NCBI GenBank assembly: GCA_023150835.1
Contig: JAKLKB010000022.1
Location: forward strand, 1-64,000
Reading direction: 5' to 3'
DNA from: Myxococcota bacterium
Lineage (GTDB): Bacteria > Myxococcota_C > UBA6777
Length of the DNA stretch: 64,000 nt
Numbering within the stretch: the stretch's first letter is position 1; each line of letters begins with the position of its first letter. Below, piece after piece: positions 1-8,761 of this stretch. Under the pieces are notes generated by a model, which searched no databases, had not been told where the DNA came from, and worked only from the letters and a program-made list of their open reading frames with translations. The translations under genes and the position numbers were made by a program.

Positions 1-70
1 GCGTCTGCGTCTCGTGCATACAGCGTGCGTCACGAAAAAACAACATCCCCGCTGCTTCCGACTTTCGCTC

Positions 71-147
71 CCTCCCCTGTTCACGGGGGAGGGCTGGGGT
101 GGGGGGCCAACAAGCGCTTAACCTAACGCCTATGGGGCAAAGCCCCA
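71..147. repeat. GC-rich hairpins ahead of the first gene
   Basis: Two inverted repeats lie close together: CCTCCCC...GGGGGAGG (about 71-92) and TGGGGC-AAA-GCCCCA (133-147). Neither is followed by a T run, so neither looks like a standard terminator. They precede the first gene by about 30 bp and may belong to the intergenic repeat pool of this genome. Confidence 0.35.
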
Positions 148-174
148 CCAAGCCGACGAAGAAAGGGCAACCAA

Positions 175-1512
175 GTGAAGAGACGATTGAGCTTGTATAC
201 GCTGATCTTTTGCATGTTGTCGTGGTTTCAATGGTCTTGTGGGGTGGGTTCGGGGGATTTGCACATACATGGGGAAGAAGACACACACGGACAGTTGGAT
301 GATGGGCGAACCGAACAAGCCTTGAAGGTCTCCGAAGCGATCTCGACACGCTGTTCAACATCGGCAGTTCGGGGGCTTTCGGAGCAATTATTGGCGGAGA
401 TCAACTGTATTCGCCCCGGGACGATGGCCTCGATCAGCGGGATCAGTGGTGTGACTTTGGGGAGTGCGGTGTTGCCTTGGCTGCAAAAGCCTGCGGCGGA
501 TGCTTTGCGACGAGCGGTGTCTGCCCGAAAAACCAGCATGTACATCACTTCGGCGATCCGAACGCTTCCGCAACAATACTTGCTTTACGAGTGGTATCGA
601 CGTGGGCGTTGTGGGATCTCTTTGGCGGCCTCGCCCGGAAACAGCAACCACGAAGCGGGATTGGCGATCGACACCAGCGATTATGGGGGGTGGCGTCCGA
701 CACTTTCCAACTATGGCTTTCGATGGTTGGGCGGAAACGATCCTGTACACTTCGATTATGTCCAAGGCGGCGTCGATCTGCGGGGTCTGTCGGTCTTGGC
801 TTTCCAACGCCTGTGGAATCGCAATTATCCCAACGACCGCATCAGCGAAGACGGCGGTTATGGCGCACAAACCGCCTCGCGCATCGCCCGCGCCCCGGGT
901 GATGGATTCCCCGTCGGAGCCGTCTGCAACAACCCACAACCTCCCAAACCCCCCGTCACTTCGCCCAATCCTCCCGACAACACCGAAACCACCGACGCCA
1001 TCGAAGTCTACTGGGCGCGTGAAGCAGACGGACGCTACAAGCTCCATGCACTCGCCCCATCGCGCATCGTCAAAGTCGAATACTACGTCGATAACTTCCT
1101 GATCGCCCTCTCCGAACGCTCGATCGCAGACAACTTCCCCGCGTTCTACCGCTTTACGGTCGAAAAACAACAACGCCTCTTTGAAGTGCGCGGCTTCGAT
1201 GCCAACGGAAAGCGCGTCGGCTTGGGCGTCGGTATGCTCGATGTCACCGACGGAACCTCCTTCTCCATCCGCCAACTCGGCGAACGCCTCTACGAAGTCT
1301 CCCTCGAACGCCCCCCCTCCGATGTCTCCGCCATCGAAGTCGACGTCGACCGCTTCCCTCTCACCGACACCACCAGCAACCAGCGCCGCAGCACCCGACT
1401 CGCCGTCCGCTTCGCCCTCCAACAGATCGGACTGCGCCAAGTCTCCCTCTCCACCTTCCACTCCGACGGCTCTCTGCGCGGTACCCTCCAACGCTCCTTC
1501 ACCTTCCGCTAA
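175..1512 (+). CDS. Secreted M15-family D-Ala-D-Ala carboxypeptidase-like protein
   Basis: This 445-residue protein starts at a GTG preceded by an AAGGG ribosome site about 8 bases upstream. The N-terminus is a hydrophobic signal (residues 4-21) ending in WSC, so it may be a lipoprotein with a poor lipobox. Residues about 60-200 resemble peptidase M15/VanY: SNHEAGLAID (His159, Asp166) and DPVHFDY (His192) fit the zinc-site motifs SxHxxGxAxD and HxD. Residues about 206-245 (FQRLWN...DGGYG) look like a peptidoglycan-binding repeat. The last 190 residues are an unassigned beta-rich region behind a Pro-rich linker. The likely role, by family, is trimming D-Ala from peptidoglycan peptides in the periplasm. 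Catalysis is inferred from motifs only. Confidence 0.8.
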   Translation: MKRRLSLYTLIFCMLSWFQWSCGVGSGDLHIHGEEDTHGQLDDGRTEQALKVSEAISTRCSTSAVRGLSEQLLAEINCIRPGTMASISGISGVTLGSAVLPWLQKPAADALRRAVSARKTSMYITSAIRTLPQQYLLYEWYRRGRCGISLAASPGNSNHEAGLAIDTSDYGGWRPTLSNYGFRWLGGNDPVHFDYVQGGVDLRGLSVLAFQRLWNRNYPNDRISEDGGYGAQTASRIARAPGDGFPVGAVCNNPQPPKPPVTSPNPPDNTETTDAIEVYWAREADGRYKLHALAPSRIVKVEYYVDNFLIALSERSIADNFPAFYRFTVEKQQRLFEVRGFDANGKRVGLGVGMLDVTDGTSFSIRQLGERLYEVSLERPPSDVSAIEVDVDRFPLTDTTSNQRRSTRLAVRFALQQIGLRQVSLSTFHSDGSLRGTLQRSFTFR

Positions 1513-1542
1513 GAAACGTTCGTGCGATCCGCTGTAAACGCG

Positions 1543-1649
1543 CTGTGGGCGGGCAGCCACAGGGGGCTGCCCCTACATATTGCGCTCGCGCTGTGGGCGG
1601 GCAGCCACAGGGGGCTGCCCCTACATATTACGCTCGCGCTGTGGGCGAG
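1543..1649. repeat. Family B hairpin repeat, two tandem units
   Basis: Two 48-bp units (1543-1590 and 1591-1638) plus the start of a third. Each contains GGGCAGCC-ACAGGG-GGCTGCCC followed by CTAC. The same hairpin recurs near 7.6, 26.6 and 61.6 kb and as a fragment at 48.2 kb, always between genes. No protein is credible in this stretch. Confidence 0.75.
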
Positions 1650-1691
1650 TTTCGTGTGATGGGGCGCAGATATCCGCGCCGAGATGAATTG

Positions 1692-1807
1692 CACACTTTT
1701 TCCCAAAACGTTGCACTCTGCACACTTTTTCCCAAAACGTTGCACTCTGCGCACTTTTTCCCAAAACGTTGCACTCTGCGCACTTTTTCCCAAAACGTTG
1801 CACTCCG
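1692..1807. repeat. Four tandem 29-bp repeats
   Basis: Four nearly identical 29-bp units start at 1692, 1721, 1750 and 1779. Each contains CTTTTTCCCAAAACGTTGCA. They are head to tail without spacers, so this is not a CRISPR array. Short ORFs across it are repeat artefacts. Confidence 0.9.
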
Positions 1808-2192
1808 CACCAGCACGCTCCCAAACGCAACGAGAAGCGAACCTTGCATCATGACTCGGTGAGCTTGCGTGACGGCTTTGCAACCTTGGTTTTTGGGGAT
1901 GGAAACCAGACGGCTGTGGATGCGCTGTTCCCATAGCCAAAATCTCTTGCTATTTCAGCGAGATAAAAAACCACCTATTCAGCACACACAAGCCCCCCCA
2001 AACCAAGCGTCTCCTCCCTCTTTTGGCTCGAAAAGCGTCCGCTGCGGAAAATCGGGCTTCATGGGTCGAAAACCAAGGAGCAAAACCCAAAATCCAAGGG
2101 TGAAAATCCAAAAACCAAGATTTGCTTCTGGATGACGCGTTGCGCAAAGTCGGCACATTGCACAAAAACATCGCGAGACAAGAGAAGGGTGG
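1808..2192. other. Intergenic, no recognisable gene
   Basis: This stretch is A/C-rich, with runs such as AAAATCCAA, and lies between the tandem repeat and the stop of the next minus-strand gene. I see no ribosome site followed by a plausible protein, no RNA gene and no clear terminator. Confidence 0.5.
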
Positions 2193-3092
2193 TTAGTTGG
2201 GTTGTGGGATCGGTGAGTCGTTGTCGTCAGTGTCTTCGTCGGAATCTTGGTCTGTGGGGGGAGTGGCCTTGTTGGAGCGGCGGGTTGCGAGACCGAGAGA
2301 GATCAGTTGGGTGCGACGGAGGTTGGCAGCGCGTGCGGTTTGGCTCCATTCGGCAAACCACTGTGCGATCTGGACGAGCCATTGGTCTTGTTTGGCTTGG
2401 AGGGTTTCGGCGTCGACAAGGTGGGCGGTTTGAGGGGAGCTTTTTGCGGTGTGGAGCCATGCGCGGAGTTGTTGAAGGATCTCGGGGGAGAGGATCTTGC
2501 GTTGGTAGAGGAGTTGAGCGGCTTCTTTGTCCTGTTTGGCGGAGGCTTTGCGTTCGGGGCGAGAAGCGTTTTCAAGGGCTTCGACGCGATCCAAGAAGGT
2601 TTGTATGGAAAGGACGGCTCTTTCGCCTTGTTCGGCTTTGAGGTCGTGGAACAAAAAAGCGTGTTGTTCGGGATAACGATACTGAAGGGCAGCGCTTGCG
2701 CGTCGGAAGTTGGGTTCATCCCATCGATCAAGGGACGCGATCGCTTCTTTGTAAGAGGCCGTGTTGGGTGCGGCTTTGGGTTGATTGTACGCGGAAAGTT
2801 GGTGCAAAAGCTCCCAACCTTCTTGATGGTCTTTGGGGGAATAGCCGACATCTTCGAGATGCCGCATGATCACAGGGTAGCGACCAAGCGCCATCAAAAA
2901 TCGAAAGGCGCGTTCGGGGGCTTTTTCGAGCTGGTGGCGGGAAAACAACGTCGAAGAGAGCGCAGCCGAAGGGGCAGCAGCAGGAGGGACAGCAACAGCA
3001 GGGACAGACACAGAAGACGCAGCGTCCGAAGAAACATCGCCCGAAGGCACAGATACTGTGGATTGTGCAGACTTTTTGCGAGGCGCAGCCAT
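2193..3092 (-). CDS. Hypothetical protein, helical, unknown function
   Basis: I do not recognise this 299-residue protein. The start at 3092 (MAAPRKKSAQ) is chosen because AAGGAG lies 8 bases upstream; the frame is open further upstream, but only through repeats. Residues 1-50 are Ala/Ser/Val/Pro-rich and probably disordered. Residues about 50-270 are rich in Leu, Gln, Glu and Arg with few Gly, suggesting a mostly helical cytoplasmic protein. The C-terminal 20 residues are acidic (DQDSDEDTDDNDS). There is no signal peptide or membrane segment. It stands alone, with repeats on both sides, so the neighbours do not suggest a role. Confidence 0.7.
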   Translation of the reverse strand: MAAPRKKSAQSTVSVPSGDVSSDAASSVSVPAVAVPPAAAPSAALSSTLFSRHQLEKAPERAFRFLMALGRYPVIMRHLEDVGYSPKDHQEGWELLHQLSAYNQPKAAPNTASYKEAIASLDRWDEPNFRRASAALQYRYPEQHAFLFHDLKAEQGERAVLSIQTFLDRVEALENASRPERKASAKQDKEAAQLLYQRKILSPEILQQLRAWLHTAKSSPQTAHLVDAETLQAKQDQWLVQIAQWFAEWSQTARAANLRRTQLISLGLATRRSNKATPPTDQDSDEDTDDNDSPIPQPN

Positions 3093-3108
3093 CAAGCAAC
3101 TCCTTATT

Positions 3109-3172
3109 CCATCACGAAACAGCGCCCTTCGTCCCATCACGAAGCAGCGCCCTTCGTTCCATCGCGAAGTAG
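3109..3172. repeat. 25-bp repeat, 2.5 copies, upstream of the minus-strand gene
   Basis: Units containing CCATCACGAARCAGCGCCC begin at 3109 and 3134, and a partial one at 3159. They lie in the leader of the gene starting at 3092. They could be regulatory or just a tandem repeat. Confidence 0.6.
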
Positions 3173-3369
3173 TGGGGAAATCGACCCAAGATCGCGGACA
3201 CAAGCCCCTTGCAGAGAACCCGATGTGATGTGGGTCCTTGTTTCTCTGTGGGTGTTCTCTCAAAAGCAACGGCAAGCCTTCTTTTATTCTACATCTCTTA
3301 GACGATAAAAAGCAACCGAAGTCCTAGCCCACCCACAAACCAGAGCAAGCGCTGCACTCAACAGCCAAC

Positions 3370-3565
3370 CCCCGAATTCGCGCCGACACGCCTCCCCTGC
3401 GCTTTGATGACGCGATCAGCACCCAAACCCCCCGTGTTCGCGCCCGCCAAGCGACAACCACCAGACTTTTTAACGCCCATATCCGTGCGTAGCCAAAACC
3501 CCCGTGTTCGCGCCCGCCAAGCGACAGCGCTGTCTGTTTGAAAAACGATGTTGGTTTCGCCGATC
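3370..3565. repeat. Partial family A repeats, three end fragments
   Basis: The family A end motif (CCCCCGTGTTCGCGCC followed by CCAAGCGAC) occurs near 3425 and 3497, and a degenerate version near 3370. The last copy continues through TTTGAAAAACGATG into the tandem repeat. These are fragments of the dispersed family described at 12.3, 16.1, 38.5, 41.2 and 43.4 kb. Confidence 0.6.
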
Positions 3566-3713
3566 CCACACCAACAAAAAAACCCACACCAACAAAAAAA
3601 CCCACACCAACAAAAAAACCCACACCAACAAAAAAACCCACACCAACAAAAAACCCACACCAGCAAAAAAACCCACACCAGCAAAAAAACCCACACCAAC
3701 AAAAAAACCCAAA
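3565..3713. repeat. 18-bp tandem repeat, about 8 copies
   Basis: CCACACCAACAAAAAAAC-type units repeat head to tail, with small length changes and an A-to-G variant in later copies. The apparent Lys/Pro/Thr or Val/Gly/Phe ORFs across it are artefacts of the repeat. It sits just beyond the stop of the C39-like gene. Confidence 0.9.
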
Positions 3714-3723
3714 CACAGGAGAG

Positions 3724-4590
3724 TCATTTAGCCCAAGAGGGACGTTGACAAGGGAGGGCTTTTCCGCTCCAGAGGGCGAGGAAGTCTTTGTGGGAGTAGC
3801 GGATTGCGCCGCGAGCGGGGTCCCAGACAAGGATGCGGTCGTGTTCTGTGCCAGCGAAGACAGCGGCGTGGTCTTCTTGTGGGCTGCGGGGGGATAGGCG
3901 GATGAAGAGGATGAGGGGTGGTTTTTGCTGTTGGAGTTGAGAGAGCGTCCATGTAGCGCGTTGGCAGGAGATACCGAGGGTGGCGAGTCCATAAACGATT
4001 TGAGAGTCGGAAGTTCCCAGAACTCGGGAGGTACGAAGGAGTTGAACCATCTCGCGTTCGGAGGTTTCGCGGCCCCAAGCGCGGAGGACGGAAGCGGCGC
4101 TGGCAGCGGCACAAGAGACGGGGGAAGTTTGGATGACGACGGGGCCTTGGATGATTGGATCACGCAGATCGACGAGGGCGGTTTCGGTGCAGAGCCAATG
4201 GCCGGATTCGACGATCACAGCGAGCAAGACCCCAGCGATGGGGAGTTTCCAGCGTTCGGCGTGACCGCTATCAAAGGCGACTTGGACGGCAAGGGCGGAG
4301 AAGAAGACGTAGGCAAACAGGACGGCGCACCAGATCGAGGGTCCGAGAGAATGGCCGACCCACAAGGGCAAGGCCCACTCCATCTTGGGATACTTCGAGA
4401 GTCCGTAGCCGTAGAGCATCGGCAGGAACACCAAAGCAAGCATCACGTAAAGATAAGGCGCGTGATGCAACACCTCTTGCAAAGGCAAACTGCCACCGGC
4501 TTTTTTGCGCAAACGTCGGGCCTCACGGTATCCTGCCCAGATCGCAACAACGTACACAAGAAGATGTAGCCACAAAGGAATCGCGGTCAT
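3724..4590 (-). CDS. Membrane-anchored C39-like cysteine peptidase
   Basis: The protein has 288 residues. Residues 5-135 carry about four or five hydrophobic segments. Residues 150-275 form a domain like the peptidase C39 family of papain-like enzymes: Gln154 and Cys160 in QTSPVSCAAASAASVL, His241 in EDHAAVFAG, and Asp257 in VWDPARG, in the expected order Gln-Cys-His-Asp. The ATG at 4590 overlaps the TGA of the upstream deaminase gene (ATGA), so the two are almost surely co-transcribed and translationally coupled. C39 domains cut double-glycine leaders in ABC exporters. Here no ABC module is present, so the substrate is unknown. Confidence 0.75.
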   Translation of the reverse strand: MTAIPLWLHLLVYVVAIWAGYREARRLRKKAGGSLPLQEVLHHAPYLYVMLALVFLPMLYGYGLSKYPKMEWALPLWVGHSLGPSIWCAVLFAYVFFSALAVQVAFDSGHAERWKLPIAGVLLAVIVESGHWLCTETALVDLRDPIIQGPVVIQTSPVSCAAASAASVLRAWGRETSEREMVQLLRTSRVLGTSDSQIVYGLATLGISCQRATWTLSQLQQQKPPLILFIRLSPRSPQEDHAAVFAGTEHDRILVWDPARGAIRYSHKDFLALWSGKALPCQRPSWAK

Positions 4591-5087
4591 GGCAGGGCCT
4601 CGTTGGGTTTGAAGTGAAAGAGGCGGGGATCTTGGGGGCCATCGACGGCCAAGATCCCGACGTGGTGTTGAGAAAGATACGCAAGTCCATTTTCGCCGAT
4701 GTATCCGCCGCCGACGATGATGACTTTTTTGATCCCAGCGTGATGGATAAGTTTGGCGCACATCAGGCAGGGTTCCCCTGTGACAAAGAGCCAAGCACCT
4801 TGGGTGGGGACGCCCGAAGCAGCGCAGTTACAGATGACGTTCATCTCGGCGTGATGGCAACCGATCTCCATGCGCATCCCAGAAGGGATCGCCATCGTGT
4901 CGCGCAAACATTCATCGCCGCCGCAGAGTTCACCCCCTCCACGCGGCCCGCCGTTGTAGCCGTCCATCAAGACGACGTTGCGTTCAGGGTCAAGCAACAA
5001 AGCCCCAAACTTGCGGCGCGGACAGTTCGAGGCTTTGGCAAGGGCGAGACATTGTTCGATGCGGATCTGTACATGCTTTTCTTTCAC
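4587..5087 (-). CDS. dCMP deaminase-family zinc deaminase
   Basis: The protein has 166 residues from a GTG at 5087, preferred over the ATG at 5126 because GGAAAGGAA lies 6 bases before it. Motifs of the cytidine/deoxycytidylate deaminase fold are clear: CHHAEMNVI (His79-Ala-Glu81, with Glu as proton shuttle) and EPCLMCAKL (Cys107, Cys110, zinc ligands). Length and the GYNGGPRGG segment fit dCMP deaminase, which makes dUMP for thymidylate synthesis. ComE-type or tRNA-type deaminases are less likely. The gene overlaps the C39-like peptidase downstream by four bases. Confidence 0.85.
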   Translation of the reverse strand: MKEKHVQIRIEQCLALAKASNCPRRKFGALLLDPERNVVLMDGYNGGPRGGGELCGGDECLRDTMAIPSGMRMEIGCHHAEMNVICNCAASGVPTQGAWLFVTGEPCLMCAKLIHHAGIKKVIIVGGGYIGENGLAYLSQHHVGILAVDGPQDPRLFHFKPNEALP

Positions 5088-5304
5088 GCAGTTTCCTTTC
5101 CGAATGCTCGGCGGTTGGGGATACAAGAAAAACTCATTGCATCAGGCGCTAAGATCTCGTATGATTTGGCCCAATTCTATGCGCAAGGCATCTTTATACA
5201 ACACTTTGCGGGATCGCGCCAAGAAGTGTTTGAGGCCGAGGAAAGGGAGATCGGCGTCATGTTGCTTGCGCATCATCCATCCCCCAGATCGCAAAGGATC
5301 ACCC

Positions 5305-7557
5305 ATGTCCACCACAAATATCCGCTTCCGTGACCCCCAAACAGGCCAGATGCACACCGTTCAAGCCGAACTCGTCAAGAAAGTCAAACAAGACAACCCC
5401 CAAAGTACCGAAGCTCTCAAGCACAATCCCAAAGACGGCAAGATCGATCTGTTTGTCCAAGCCGACAAAAATTACAGCGATGGCTACGGCAAAACCAACC
5501 GCGAAAGCTACCACCTGCAAATCAACAGCACCGCCCTCAGCAACGAACAAGTCAAAGCCCTTGCAGAAGCCCTGCGGGGTGGCAGCGACAATGCGATCCA
5601 GATCGATGAAGGGCGGGGATTCACGGTCTTTTCGGCACAATCCGACATCTACTCCGAGCGTTCTCGGTTGTTTGGACAAGATCGCCACAACCCCAACGTC
5701 AGTTTGACTGGAAACGACGCTGACAAGGTGTTTTTGAGCCGCAACGGTGTGTTTTCGACAGCGGCAGGAACGGCCCCTGCGAACCTCAAAGAAAGCGCCA
5801 AAGCCCTGTACAACGCAGCCGAGACAGCGGACAAACTCGCAGAAGGTCAAAACCTGTTTTCGCTTGGCGAAGTCTCGCAGACCACCAAAAAGAACACGCT
5901 TTCGCAGATCCGCGAAACGCTCGAACAAGCCCGCACCAGCAGCGAACTTTCGCCCAACGAAGCGGCCCAAGTCCGAAGCAGCGCAGCCACCGTGTTGACG
6001 GAGATGCTCAGCAGCCTCGGCAACAAAGGCACCGATGCGAAACTCAAGCAGCAAGCCTTTGCACAACTCAACCAACTGATCCAAAACGAGACGATTGGTG
6101 GCCTCAAAGAATCGATGATCTTTAACGCAGTGCGTGTACAATCGGGCCTTGGCGACGTGGATCGCGCCACAGTCGACAAACTGCGCGCCGAGATCGCCCC
6201 CACCCATCCGCCCACCGACCAGTGGTTTGCCGATGGCAAGCGCGAGCTCAACATCAGTTTTGCAGCGGGTCATGGCGAAGGCTTCTACGAAGGCATCACC
6301 GACTACTTCAAGCAACAAGGATTTACGGTCAAAAGCGAAGGCAACCGCTCAAGCTGGAACGCCGAACCCCGCCAACTTCAACTGACCAAACGCATCAACG
6401 GCGAAGAATACAAAGTCAACGTCGATCTACGGGACTTCAAAGACGATTCGTTCAAAGATATCGCCAACGACAAATACGATGTCGTCGTGTACCAAGGACA
6501 CAGCAACCTCGGAAACAACACGCGCAACTCGCTCAAAAATGCTCCCGACGCCACAGGCAAAGACAAGCTGATCTTCCTCGGCCTGTGTTCGGGCAAAGAC
6601 AACATCGACGGCGTGCGCGAAGCGTTCCCCGAAGCCCAGATGGTGACCACCTTCAACTCTTCCTACTTCAACACCAAGCCGATCGCAGGCGGCGAGGTGC
6701 AATTCACCCAAGGCGAAGACGCCAAAGCCTTGATGCAGATCGTCAACGGCGCGCTCAATCGGGCATCATGGAACGATATCAACAAAGGTATCCGTGACAA
6801 CGCGGTGGGCTGGAGCCACAAAGACGGAACCATCGGAAACTACGTCACCCCGCTCGATCTGCAACTCAACGCCCGCTTTCGAGACACCGACAATGACGGC
6901 CAAGCCATGACGATGGATCGGCACTTTAACCTCGATGTGATGGAAGTGCGCCCCGGTGTCAGCTCGGGCCTAACCCCTCGCGACAACAACGCCGAGGGAC
7001 GCAAACTCAATGGCGAACTCCCCCATCTCGCGGCAGCCTTCGCCAACACGATGGATCTCTACAATCCGACCTATGACCAATTCAGCCACAAAGGCCGGAT
7101 CATGGCGGATGGCTATTACAAAGGCAACGACAACGATCCGATCGTGAAGTTTGAGACGCGCACCGAAAATGGCGAAAAAGCCTTCGTGATGAAAGTCAAC
7201 GAACGCTACGCCCACATCGGCGAAGAAGCCTTGCGCGCCATCACGATGGTGGAATACAACCGTCACCTCGCCAAGACCGAAACAGGCTACCCGATCAAAG
7301 ACAAGACCGAGCGCGAGTTGGTGGGCTTGTTGACGGCAGCAGCGAGCTTGACTTACGACGCAGGATACCGCGATGCAGCGGTGTTTGAAGCCCTCGTCAA
7401 GCACTACAACCTCCCCGCCGGTCTGCGTTGGAGCGATGCAGGAGGCCTGATCGATCAAGAACACCACGACTACACAGGATCTGCTCAAATGGCCAGAAAA
7501 TGGATGGAAAAACTCTCTCCCGAAACCCTCCAAGCCCTTCGTACCGCCCTCCAATAA
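5305..7557 (+). CDS. Large unknown protein with possible clan CD (caspase-like) dyad
   Basis: The protein has 750 residues, starting MSTTNIRFRD after AAGGA with a 7-base gap. I do not recognise the family. Residues 160-290 look helical. Residues 315-450 alternate strands and helices and contain YDVVVYQGHS (His399) and, after a strand, LIFLGLCSG (Cys428). A strand ending in GHS followed by a strand ending in CSG is the layout of His/Cys dyads in caspase, gingipain and CHAT peptidases. DTDNDG (527-532) could bind calcium. There is no signal peptide. The C-terminal 200 residues are helical and unassigned. The peptidase reading is inference; the gene itself is secure. It is divergent from the deaminase operon. 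Confidence 0.85.
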   Translation: MSTTNIRFRDPQTGQMHTVQAELVKKVKQDNPQSTEALKHNPKDGKIDLFVQADKNYSDGYGKTNRESYHLQINSTALSNEQVKALAEALRGGSDNAIQIDEGRGFTVFSAQSDIYSERSRLFGQDRHNPNVSLTGNDADKVFLSRNGVFSTAAGTAPANLKESAKALYNAAETADKLAEGQNLFSLGEVSQTTKKNTLSQIRETLEQARTSSELSPNEAAQVRSSAATVLTEMLSSLGNKGTDAKLKQQAFAQLNQLIQNETIGGLKESMIFNAVRVQSGLGDVDRATVDKLRAEIAPTHPPTDQWFADGKRELNISFAAGHGEGFYEGITDYFKQQGFTVKSEGNRSSWNAEPRQLQLTKRINGEEYKVNVDLRDFKDDSFKDIANDKYDVVVYQGHSNLGNNTRNSLKNAPDATGKDKLIFLGLCSGKDNIDGVREAFPEAQMVTTFNSSYFNTKPIAGGEVQFTQGEDAKALMQIVNGALNRASWNDINKGIRDNAVGWSHKDGTIGNYVTPLDLQLNARFRDTDNDGQAMTMDRHFNLDVMEVRPGVSSGLTPRDNNAEGRKLNGELPHLAAAFANTMDLYNPTYDQFSHKGRIMADGYYKGNDNDPIVKFETRTENGEKAFVMKVNERYAHIGEEALRAITMVEYNRHLAKTETGYPIKDKTERELVGLLTAAASLTYDAGYRDAAVFEALVKHYNLPAGLRWSDAGGLIDQEHHDYTGSAQMARKWMEKLSPETLQALRTALQ

Positions 7558-7574
7558 CCAAACGCCCAGACAAT

Positions 7575-7700
7575 GCCCGAGAGAAGTATCCACAAAGGGA
7601 GGGGGCGATCTGTTGTAGATGCCCTGTTCTTGGGCAGCTACGAAGGACCGCCCCTACATCTTCCGTACACACGATGGGCGGATCTCGTATGATTCGCGGG
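7575..7700. repeat. Family B repeat, overlapping the end of the phosphoesterase gene
   Basis: It contains a decayed form of the hairpin (GGGCAGC...GCCCCTAC) with the usual left flank (GTAGATGCCCTGT), and GGATCTCGTATGA on the right, which also occurs at 43.1 kb. The right part overlaps the last codons of the phosphoesterase gene. Confidence 0.6.
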
Positions 7701-8361
7701 CGTGGGGGTGTGGGATTTGGACAGGGTGAAGACGAAAAGGATGGGGTTGGATATCGAAGACGGTGGGGGGCCGCTCGCTTTCCCAAGTGGTGACGTTGAG
7801 AAAGATCGTTGATTCCTCGGACCAGAGTCCGCCGTCTTGGTGGATATGGCCGAAGAGATGGACTTTTGGAGAGGTGCGGCGGACGGCAGCCCGCAGATCG
7901 GCACATCCTGCGCGTCCGTCCGTAGGTCCGCGATCTCCGATGCCCTGTGGAGGGCCGTGTGAGATCAAGATATCGGTGTGGGAAGGGATCAGCGCCCACT
8001 TGTCGGCGAGCGCGCTGCCACGAGGAAGATTGAATGCCCAGTCGTTGTAAGCAGGCTGCCACGGACTGCCCCAAAAGCGCAGACCATCGAGGATGACGCC
8101 GCTGTCTTCGAGATAGATCACGGATGGATCGAGCATTGCGAGGGCTTGTTCGCGGTGTTCGGCGAAACAGCGGTCGTGGTTTCCTGCGATGATCACCTTG
8201 TAGCGATGGGGAAGATCGCTCAGCCATGCAGCGACAAACGCCCATTCATCGAGCGTTCCGGCTTGTAGGAGATCACCTGCATGGAGAAAGACATCCCCAA
8301 AAGGGATCTCTCCGAGATCGGCTTGGTAAGTGTGTGTGTCTGCGACAGCCACGATACGCAT
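7654..8361 (-). CDS. Calcineurin-like metallophosphoesterase
   Basis: The protein has 235 residues, starting MRIVAVADTHTYQ after AGGAGGG with a 7-base gap. The five metallophosphoesterase motifs are in order: DTH (8-10), GDLLQAG (Asp30), GNHD (60-63), SHGPP near residue 150 and GHIHQDGG near 185. These bind two metals in phosphodiesterases and phosphatases. Length and the HGPP motif fit the small UPF0046/MPPED-like group. The substrate cannot be told. The last 15 residues (RESYEIRPSCVRKM) are encoded inside the family B repeat, so the original C-terminus may have been replaced by a repeat insertion. Confidence 0.9.
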   Translation of the reverse strand: MRIVAVADTHTYQADLGEIPFGDVFLHAGDLLQAGTLDEWAFVAAWLSDLPHRYKVIIAGNHDRCFAEHREQALAMLDPSVIYLEDSGVILDGLRFWGSPWQPAYNDWAFNLPRGSALADKWALIPSHTDILISHGPPQGIGDRGPTDGRAGCADLRAAVRRTSPKVHLFGHIHQDGGLWSEESTIFLNVTTWESERPPTVFDIQPHPFRLHPVQIPHPHARESYEIRPSCVRKM

Positions 8362-8761
8362 ACTTGCGCCCTCCTGTTTGCTGTGGATTTCTCTTGCGTT
8401 AGAACAAACCTTCGAGTATATCACTTCACCTTTCGCGGACAGGTGCTTATGGTGAGACAAAGGTGCGGCCACAACAGGCGTATCTTCGCTCATAGCAGCG
8501 CCGAAGAATCCGCTTGTGGTGCGGAGGTTGAACCGATCGCCGCACAAGGGCGTCCAAGCGTTGGTGTGCCGAGGCTCCCCCAAAAGGAAGGTTCGACAAA
8601 TGTCCTTCTTGGTGGTACGTTGCAAGGCGGCACCTTCGATTTCTCGGGTATGTGCGGGGCTTGCTGGGTTGGCAAGACGACATCCCGAACGAAGCACCCT
8701 CGGAAGCGCGGTCGCATCCGTGACGTCGCATTCGTTGTGTGTGCAGGAAAGAGAGAAATCC
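8362..8761. other. Divergent intergenic region, nothing recognised
   Basis: About 400 bp separate the phosphoesterase start from the next plus-strand ORFs. It must hold promoters for both directions, but I could not assign boxes with confidence. No remnant of a known gene was seen on either strand. Confidence 0.4.

Noticed and set aside
1692-1807. CRISPR-like array
   Set aside because: The 29-bp units are contiguous with no unique spacers.
3504-3897. Lys/Pro/Thr-rich ORFs across the 18-bp repeat
   Set aside because: They exist in several frames only because the repeat lacks stops, and have no ribosome site.
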